This document shows positions 59,759 to 64,000 of a DNA stretch of 64,000 nucleotides, one piece after another. Numbering within the stretch: the stretch's first letter is position 1; every line of letters starts with the position of its first letter. The notes under the pieces are model-generated. The model did no database searches, was not told the DNA's origin, and worked only from the letters and a program-made list of their open reading frames with translations. This stretch comes from Tolypothrix sp. PCC 7910 (lineage in GTDB: Bacteria; Cyanobacteriota; Cyanobacteriia; Cyanobacteriales; Nostocaceae), in the NCBI RefSeq assembly GCF_011769525.1, contig NZ_CP050440.1, positions 2,543,501 to 2,607,500 of the forward strand. The letters run 5' to 3'. The translations under genes and the position numbers were made by a program.

Positions 59759-60871
59759 ATGCAATTATTAAAGTTGACGCAATTTCAGTTAAAAAATCAT
59801 TTAACTGGTCAATTACTGGATGTGCTGCAAGATATTGTACATAAAATTACAATCAAATCTGATTTTTCCATTCATCATCCAAACTACAAACCTTTGGAAT
59901 TACCATCTGAAGTCATTGAACGGTTTCAGAAAATGCCAATTCAGATGCAGCAGAAATATCTGAGTCTGCAACTGCAGAGTTTTCTTTATGGGATTTATTA
60001 CAACGGTTCAATGCGAACTGCACTGGCTCTAAATAGCAAAGGAAATGCCTTACCCTTTGATTTAGAAAATAATACTGTCATGGGGATAGATGTCAATTTT
60101 TATGAGCAATTACATCAAAGTAATTATGGCGCAGGCTATTTTGATTCAGGCTGGTCTGTAATCAGAGAAGAAACAGATAAAAGTTTAGCTGTAACTAAAG
60201 GTGGTTTGAGGTTACATATTCATCGACATAAACATCTTCAAGCTATTGAACAAGCTGCTGTAGTAGGTGATTTAGTATCTATCCGAATGCCGAAGAATCG
60301 GGTACAAAATGGCTTTTATATGGCAGTTAGCAATCTCGGTTTTCCCAGTCTTACCAATCCTAAAAATTTTATAGCCACTGTACGAATATATTTCAATTTA
60401 AGTCCTGAAGGGGCTGTGGAAGTCATGAGAAGCCTAACACAGAGTTTAAATGAATTACCAATTGCTTTTAGCTTTAAAGTTTTATATAATCCCAAAGAAT
60501 ATGGACGGCATGACTCTGGAGTTTTATATTTTGATAAAAGCGATTATCAAGTAGTTAGGGAAGTTTTGCAGATTGTTTATCAAGAAAATAAATTACATTT
60601 TCAGCCAGAAGTTCCCTTATTCACAATGCAGCTGCAACCAGGCTTGGGTTTAGCAGAAGAACCAGACCAAAAGTTTGCTGAACATGAAAGCTTTGGGATG
60701 AATCGCTGTCAAATTGTCGCCAATGGGTTACTGACAGCTTGGTATCAAGGTGATGACTCTCCAGGAGGACGGATGCAAGCTATTGATCAGGAATTTTCGC
60801 GCTTGGGTATTGATTTGCAGCGTACCTATTTAAATGCTAATTCTGAAGACATTTACCAGTTTTTGAACTGA
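59759..60871 (+). CDS. HopA1-like phospho-Ser/Thr lyase (LanY/LxmY/TvaD-like)
   Basis: 370 residues. Matches the T3SS-effector HopA1 family by LQSFLYGIYYNGS, MPKNRVQNGFYMAVSNLG, VRIYFNLSPEGAVEVMRSL, FSFKVLYNPKEYGRHDSGVLYF and the C-terminal ESFGMNRCQIVANGLL. In RiPP pathways these proteins are thought to eliminate phosphate from phospho-Ser/Thr to give dehydroalanine/dehydrobutyrine. There is no type III secretion gene nearby, so the effector name is historical. Its stop TGA overlaps the next ATG by one base (TGATG), which points to translational coupling. Confidence 0.8.
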   Translation: MQLLKLTQFQLKNHLTGQLLDVLQDIVHKITIKSDFSIHHPNYKPLELPSEVIERFQKMPIQMQQKYLSLQLQSFLYGIYYNGSMRTALALNSKGNALPFDLENNTVMGIDVNFYEQLHQSNYGAGYFDSGWSVIREETDKSLAVTKGGLRLHIHRHKHLQAIEQAAVVGDLVSIRMPKNRVQNGFYMAVSNLGFPSLTNPKNFIATVRIYFNLSPEGAVEVMRSLTQSLNELPIAFSFKVLYNPKEYGRHDSGVLYFDKSDYQVVREVLQIVYQENKLHFQPEVPLFTMQLQPGLGLAEEPDQKFAEHESFGMNRCQIVANGLLTAWYQGDDSPGGRMQAIDQEFSRLGIDLQRTYLNANSEDIYQFLN

Positions 60872-61887
60872 TGCTAATCACAGATCTTGCTTCCCAGCTT
60901 GTAGTAGAAACAAATCAAAATCCTTGTCCCAATCCTCCATTCCCAGAATCAGATCTACCTTTTTATCGCCAACTGGGACGAACTGACCTAACAGTTAGCT
61001 GTTTAGGTTTAGGCGGTGGTGGTAGCATTTCCAGTGAAGATACCCTTTACGCTTTTGACCAAGGAATTAACTACTTTTTTTATTCCAGCGACTTGCATCA
61101 CTATATTTATAGTTCAATGGCTGGTGCATTACGGCAACTATGTGGACGTAGTTCTGCAATGCGAGAGCAAGTTGTACTAGCAACAGTCACTTATATCAAA
61201 AATCCAGAAATGGCGATCGCGTCTTTGTTCGATCAATTTGTCGATTTGCAAATTGATTATATAGATGTGTTTTTTTGGGGCTGGATTGGTGTTAAAGATG
61301 GATCAGCTTTACAAGATTGTTTGCAGCTTTCTCCTGATTTAAGAGGGCCTAATTCTGTATATCAGCGTAGCATTGAAAAAATGCTGGGTATCTCAGAACG
61401 CCTGAAAAAAATGGGAGCAGTTCGTTATATTGGTGCTTCTTTTCATGATATAAATCTTGCTCAACAGTGGTCTAACAGTCCTCTGTTGGATGTAGTCATG
61501 CTCAGACACAATATTGCTCATCGGTCTGCACAAAGGCAGATATTTAATCAGCTAGACTCCCAAAACCCTCATCGTCCTGGCATTGTGACGTTTAAATCTA
61601 CAGGTTCTCATACAGGAGTACTTTGGGATGCGCCGCAAGACTTACCAACAGGTTGTTGGAAACCCTTAGTACCAGATTTATATCGCTACTCTTTAAGCCA
61701 GAATTGTGTCGATGTTTGTTTAACCGGATGGCGATATCGACAAGAAATTGATGCTGCGATCGCAGCTATCCAAAAAGGTAAGCTTTCTCCAGCAGAAATT
61801 AACTACCTAAATATCTACGGAGATTTACATCGCAACAAACTTTCTCTTGCAGATATTTCCCCAGAAAACTTAATTTATCGTTCCTAA
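60871..61887 (+). CDS. Aldo/keto-reductase-fold protein with eroded active site
   Basis: 338 residues, AKR-type beginning (YRQLGRTDLTVSCLGLGGGG) and barrel motifs (QVVLATVTY, QIDYIDVFFWGW, AVRYIGASFHDINLAQ). The AKR tetrad Asp-Tyr-Lys-His is mostly missing by alignment. GINFFDTA is GINYFFYS (Asp lost), LATKV is LATVT (Lys lost), and YIDLxxxH is YIDVFFWG (His lost). A normal NAD(P)H carbonyl reductase is therefore unlikely. It may bind the precursor, act by another mechanism, or serve as a scaffold for the kinase/lyase pair. The coupled start with the HopA1-like gene ties it to that pathway. Confidence 0.75.
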   Translation: MLITDLASQLVVETNQNPCPNPPFPESDLPFYRQLGRTDLTVSCLGLGGGGSISSEDTLYAFDQGINYFFYSSDLHHYIYSSMAGALRQLCGRSSAMREQVVLATVTYIKNPEMAIASLFDQFVDLQIDYIDVFFWGWIGVKDGSALQDCLQLSPDLRGPNSVYQRSIEKMLGISERLKKMGAVRYIGASFHDINLAQQWSNSPLLDVVMLRHNIAHRSAQRQIFNQLDSQNPHRPGIVTFKSTGSHTGVLWDAPQDLPTGCWKPLVPDLYRYSLSQNCVDVCLTGWRYRQEIDAAIAAIQKGKLSPAEINYLNIYGDLHRNKLSLADISPENLIYRS

Positions 61888-61910
61888 ATATCAACAATAA
61901 GCTATAGCCC

Positions 61911-62648
61911 ATGCTAGATTCCATACCACAATTAACATTCCCAAAAATTACACCCGCCTCAGATGAAGATATCCTCGCTTACTTGCGTCATTCTTTTACA
62001 ATTGCAACAATAGCAGCCGCCGCAGAACAGAATACTTACATACTCAAAGTATGTGAACATTTGGGAATTACTGTGACTGATGAAGAATTGCAAGCAGCAG
62101 GCGATTTATTTCGCCAAAATCACAAACTGCTAGGAGTTTCCGAAACAATAGCATGGCTGACACAGCAACGGATTACCGCAGAAGATTGGACACAGGGAAT
62201 TCGGTTATCTCTACTCACTCAAAAATTAAAAGAACATCTATTTGGTGAGAACGTTGGTGCTCATTACATTAACAACCGTGATAATTATCAGCGTGTAGCT
62301 TTGTCACAGATTCTAGTCAAGAACTTAACAACGGCAAATAATATTGTTCAACTTCTACAAGCAAATCAGGTATCATTCCCTGCTTTAGCATTGGAATATT
62401 CGCAAGGAAAACAATCAAAAGAAAATGGTGGTTTTGTTGGTATCCGTTTCTTGGCTGAATTATTACCAGAGATAGCAACGGCTATTACTGATGTCCATGA
62501 AGGCGAAATAGTTGGGCCAATTCAAACTCCAATTGGTTATCACATCCTCCGCATTGAAAAGTGGCTACCTGCAAATTTAAGTGAGATTAGAGAAGAAATT
62601 TTAGAATCTCTCTTTCAAGCTTGGCTACAAACCAAACAACTTTCCTAA
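61911..62648 (+). CDS. Parvulin-type peptidyl-prolyl isomerase
   Basis: 245 residues. A SurA/PrsA-like helical N-terminal half (~residues 1-115) is followed by a PpiC rotamase domain (VALSQILVKNLTTANNIVQLL, ENGGFVGIRFLAELLPE, GEIVGPIQTPIGYHILRIEK). No signal peptide or lipobox, so it is probably cytoplasmic. Cyanobacterial peptide-export loci often carry such isomerases next to C39/HlyB-type exporters; no exporter is inside the window. Gap to the AKR-like gene is 23 bp, which makes it the last gene of the four-gene operon. It may keep Pro-containing precursors in a processable form. Confidence 0.82.
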   Translation: MLDSIPQLTFPKITPASDEDILAYLRHSFTIATIAAAAEQNTYILKVCEHLGITVTDEELQAAGDLFRQNHKLLGVSETIAWLTQQRITAEDWTQGIRLSLLTQKLKEHLFGENVGAHYINNRDNYQRVALSQILVKNLTTANNIVQLLQANQVSFPALALEYSQGKQSKENGGFVGIRFLAELLPEIATAITDVHEGEIVGPIQTPIGYHILRIEKWLPANLSEIREEILESLFQAWLQTKQLS

Positions 62649-63057
62649 ATACTTACAGCGTCTTTGAGGTAAATGAGGTACGCAGGTAGGGGCATGGCAC
62701 TGCCTGCCCCTACAATTATCTATACCTCACTAACTTGCAATTTACTGTATTTTTTATAGGATGTTATGGCAACGCTTTATGCACCATATTTATAGTTAAT
62801 TTGAGGCTAAATATTATGATATCACAGCCTCAAATCTTTGCATAACACCAAGATAATTAACCGATTTTAATTAATACTCAATTGAGAAATATAACTATAA
62901 AATAAGAAAATAACAGTAACTTTTATGTTCATAAAATAGAGAGTTTTCTCTAGATATATCAAGTTTATTTCTGGCATTTTATTAACAGAGAGCTAGAGAT
63001 TCAATTACCGAGTTTCAGCAATCTATATCTCAAGTAATTAATCACAGGAGACTGAGA
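62649..63057. other. 409-bp gap with a dispersed hairpin and the precursor promoter
   Basis: A 9-bp inverted repeat at 62686-62713 (GTAGGGGCA / TGCCCCTAC) lies 40 bp after the isomerase stop. From ~62900 to the precursor start, the sequence is duplicated at ~63800-63955 and should hold the promoter and leader of the 63.06-kb precursor. Confidence 0.65.
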
Positions 63058-63102
63058 ATGGCAGTTATTGCAATTAGTAACTTACGTCCTGCTGGTGCAG
63101 AT
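62900..63102 (+). repeat. Duplicated promoter/leader region of the precursor array, copy 1
   Basis: Aligns with 63797-64000. Shared blocks include AAAATAACAGTAACTTTTAT, CTCTAGATATATCAAG, CTGGCATTTTATTAA, GAGTTTCAGCAATCTAT and CACAGGAGA before the ATG. It then continues into the leader codons (CGTCCTGCTGGTGCAGAT). The duplication covers regulatory region plus precursor gene. Confidence 0.9.
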
Positions 63103-63273
63103 TTATTTGCTGGTTCTGAAAATTTCATGAGTGATTTAGTAGACTCCGAACTCAATGCAGTTAACGGTGGTATTTCACCATTAGTTATCTGGGGTGTAGC
63201 AATCACATCAGAATATGTAATTAGTGCTTTCTCTGTAGGTGTTGGTGCTGGAATTTATACAGCACTTAAGTAA
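63058..63273 (+). CDS. GG-leader RiPP precursor, 33-residue hydrophobic core without Cys
   Basis: 71 residues, strong CAGGAG ribosome site. Leader MAVIAISNLRPAGADLF ... LNAVNGG, then a core (ISPLVIWGVAITSEYVISAF...) ending in ALK, with four Ser, two Thr, one Trp and a VGVGAG stretch. Leader matches the 57.9-, 63.3- and 63.96-kb precursors. Lack of Cys rules out lanthionine in the core. Dehydrated Ser/Thr are the expected products if the kinase/HopA1 pair acts on it. Confidence 0.8.
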   Translation: MAVIAISNLRPAGADLFAGSENFMSDLVDSELNAVNGGISPLVIWGVAITSEYVISAFSVGVGAGIYTALK

Positions 63274-63299
63274 ATTGAAAATCAAATGAGGAGTAAATA

Positions 63300-63491
63300 A
63301 TGGCTACTATTCGTATTGAACAGTTAAGCGCAGGTTTTGAACTGATTGCTGACGAAGAAACATTCTTAGATGAACTCTCTGATAGTGATTTAGATCTGAA
63401 TAAAGGTGGAATCACTCCCGTGATTACCAGCTTGATAGTATTCTCCGCAGGCTATGGTGTCGGTAGAGCTATCAGTGAGATTTTCAAGTAA
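63300..63491 (+). CDS. GG-leader RiPP precursor, core with AGYGVG
   Basis: 63 residues, GAGGAG ribosome site, 26 bp after the previous precursor. Leader MATIRIEQLSAGFELIADEE ... LDLNKGG. The 26-residue core (ITPVITSLIVFSAGYGVG...) has three Ser, two Thr, no Cys, and a GYG tripeptide that also fits the XYG motif used by splicease-type enzymes. Co-transcribed with the 63.06-kb precursor and closed by a strong terminator. Confidence 0.8.
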   Translation: MATIRIEQLSAGFELIADEETFLDELSDSDLDLNKGGITPVITSLIVFSAGYGVGRAISEIFK

Positions 63492-63520
63492 ATCTTGATA
63501 TAAACTAAACAACTCATAGC

Positions 63521-63568
63521 AAGAGCAGAAAGTTATGTTAAAACATGACTTTCTGCTCTTATTTTTTT
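63521..63568 (+). terminator. Strong rho-independent terminator
   Basis: 19-bp stem with one G-U-type mismatch (AAGAGCAGAAAGTTATGTT at 63521-63539 with its complement at 63542-63560), followed by ATTTTTTTG. Lies 30 bp after the second precursor and ends the two-precursor transcript. Confidence 0.92.
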
Positions 63569-63955
63569 GTCAATATCATGAGCTTATTTAGCAAATAATT
63601 TGACTCACAATCAAAATTAATACTATTTACAAAAACATCAGGATATCTTTATATAACTCATATTTGATTTTTACATTCACGTAGGATGTTTTAGCGATAG
63701 TGTAACGCATCAGTATCAATGCATTTGGTGCGTTACTACATCAATGAGATTTTTCCACAAATAAAATTGGATTTTTATATATATTCCAAGAGTAGATTTG
63801 GAAAATAACAGTAACTTTTATGTTCATGGAATAGAAACTTATCTCTAGATATATCAAGTTAATTCTGGCATTTTATTAATAGAAAGCTAGAAATTCAATT
63901 ACAGAGTTTCAGCAATCTATTCTCTAACAGTTAAAAACTCACAGGAGATTGAAAA
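63569..63955. other. Gap before the last precursor, includes repeat copy 2
   Basis: Contains an inverted repeat at 63702-63736 (GTAACGCA / TGCGTTAC) that looks like a degraded dispersed hairpin. From ~63797 onward it is copy 2 of the duplicated promoter/leader region. No other gene seen. Confidence 0.7.
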
Positions 63956-64000
63956 ATGGCAGCTATTGCAATTAGTGACATACGTCCTGCTGGTGCAGAT
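63956..64000 (+). CDS. GG-leader RiPP precursor (3' end outside window)
   Basis: Fifteen codons (MAAIAISDIRPAGAD) after a CACAGGAGA ribosome site, nearly identical to the start of the 63.06-kb precursor. Its core is beyond the window, so Cys content and modification sites of this copy are unknown. Confidence 0.85.
   Translation, partial: MAAIAISDIRPAGAD

Noticed and set aside
59759-60871. Type III secretion effector
   Set aside because: No secretion apparatus or chaperone nearby; HopA1-like proteins with an APH-fold partner are RiPP lyases in known pathways.

Overview
The window reads as chromosome of a filamentous, probably heterocyst-forming (Nostocales) cyanobacterium. Evidence: many HIP1-type GCGATCGC sites, heptameric tandem repeats in the intergenic spaces, cyanobacterial protein families (CHAT-TPR proteins, FHA-like secreted proteins, Calx-beta/RTX giants, FutABC) and Nif11-leader RiPP precursors. 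This assignment is inferred from gene content; no rRNA, tRNA or CRISPR array was seen.

Layout. 0-6 kb: a secreted filamentous-haemagglutinin-like protein (5' end cut by the window) and a periplasmic TPR-CHAT protein, followed by nine copies of a 21-bp palindromic tandem repeat. 6.5-9 kb: a NarL-type signalling locus with a soluble histidine kinase, a membrane-anchored kinase fragment that has lost its phospho-acceptor His, and a NarL/LuxR response regulator. 9.4-16.4 kb: murD, glyS beta, a secreted WD40 protein, small hypotheticals and a PP2C-like phosphatase. 16.5-32 kb: a giant gene (about 4,360 codons if restored; RTX, Calx-beta, CARDB, SdrD-like, subtilase, Ig-like, RTX) split by an IS5-superfamily element with a 3-bp target duplication. 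It is flanked on one side by a truncated symporter fragment and on the other by a metK paralogue that lacks its C-terminus. 32-37.5 kb: three genes sharing a metal-binding-like (HMA_2-type) module, on a P-type ATPase, a PAP2 phosphatase and a stand-alone protein. 38-48 kb: a probable phosphorus-acquisition area with a PhnD-like lipoprotein, a HAMP histidine kinase, two large phosphoesterases (one preceded by a three-copy Pho-box-like array) and a VirB10/TrbI-like protein. 48.8-54.4 kb: two membrane proteins and a futABC-type ferric-iron ABC importer.

54.7-64 kb is the most interesting part: two RiPP maturation systems side by side. The first has two Nif11-leader precursors whose cores carry one and two YGVV motifs, a Cys-rich small protein, and a radical SAM/SPASM maturase. 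It resembles the plp 'splicease' systems that excise tyramine from an XYG motif. The second has a phosphotransferase-fold kinase and a HopA1-like protein, the pair that dehydrates Ser/Thr in class V lanthipeptides and thioamitides. These are followed by an aldo/keto-reductase-fold protein with an eroded catalytic tetrad, a parvulin-type prolyl isomerase, and at least four GG-leader precursors. The three complete cores have no cysteine, so thioether rings cannot form on them. The last precursor runs off the window end and its upstream region is duplicated, so the array continues.
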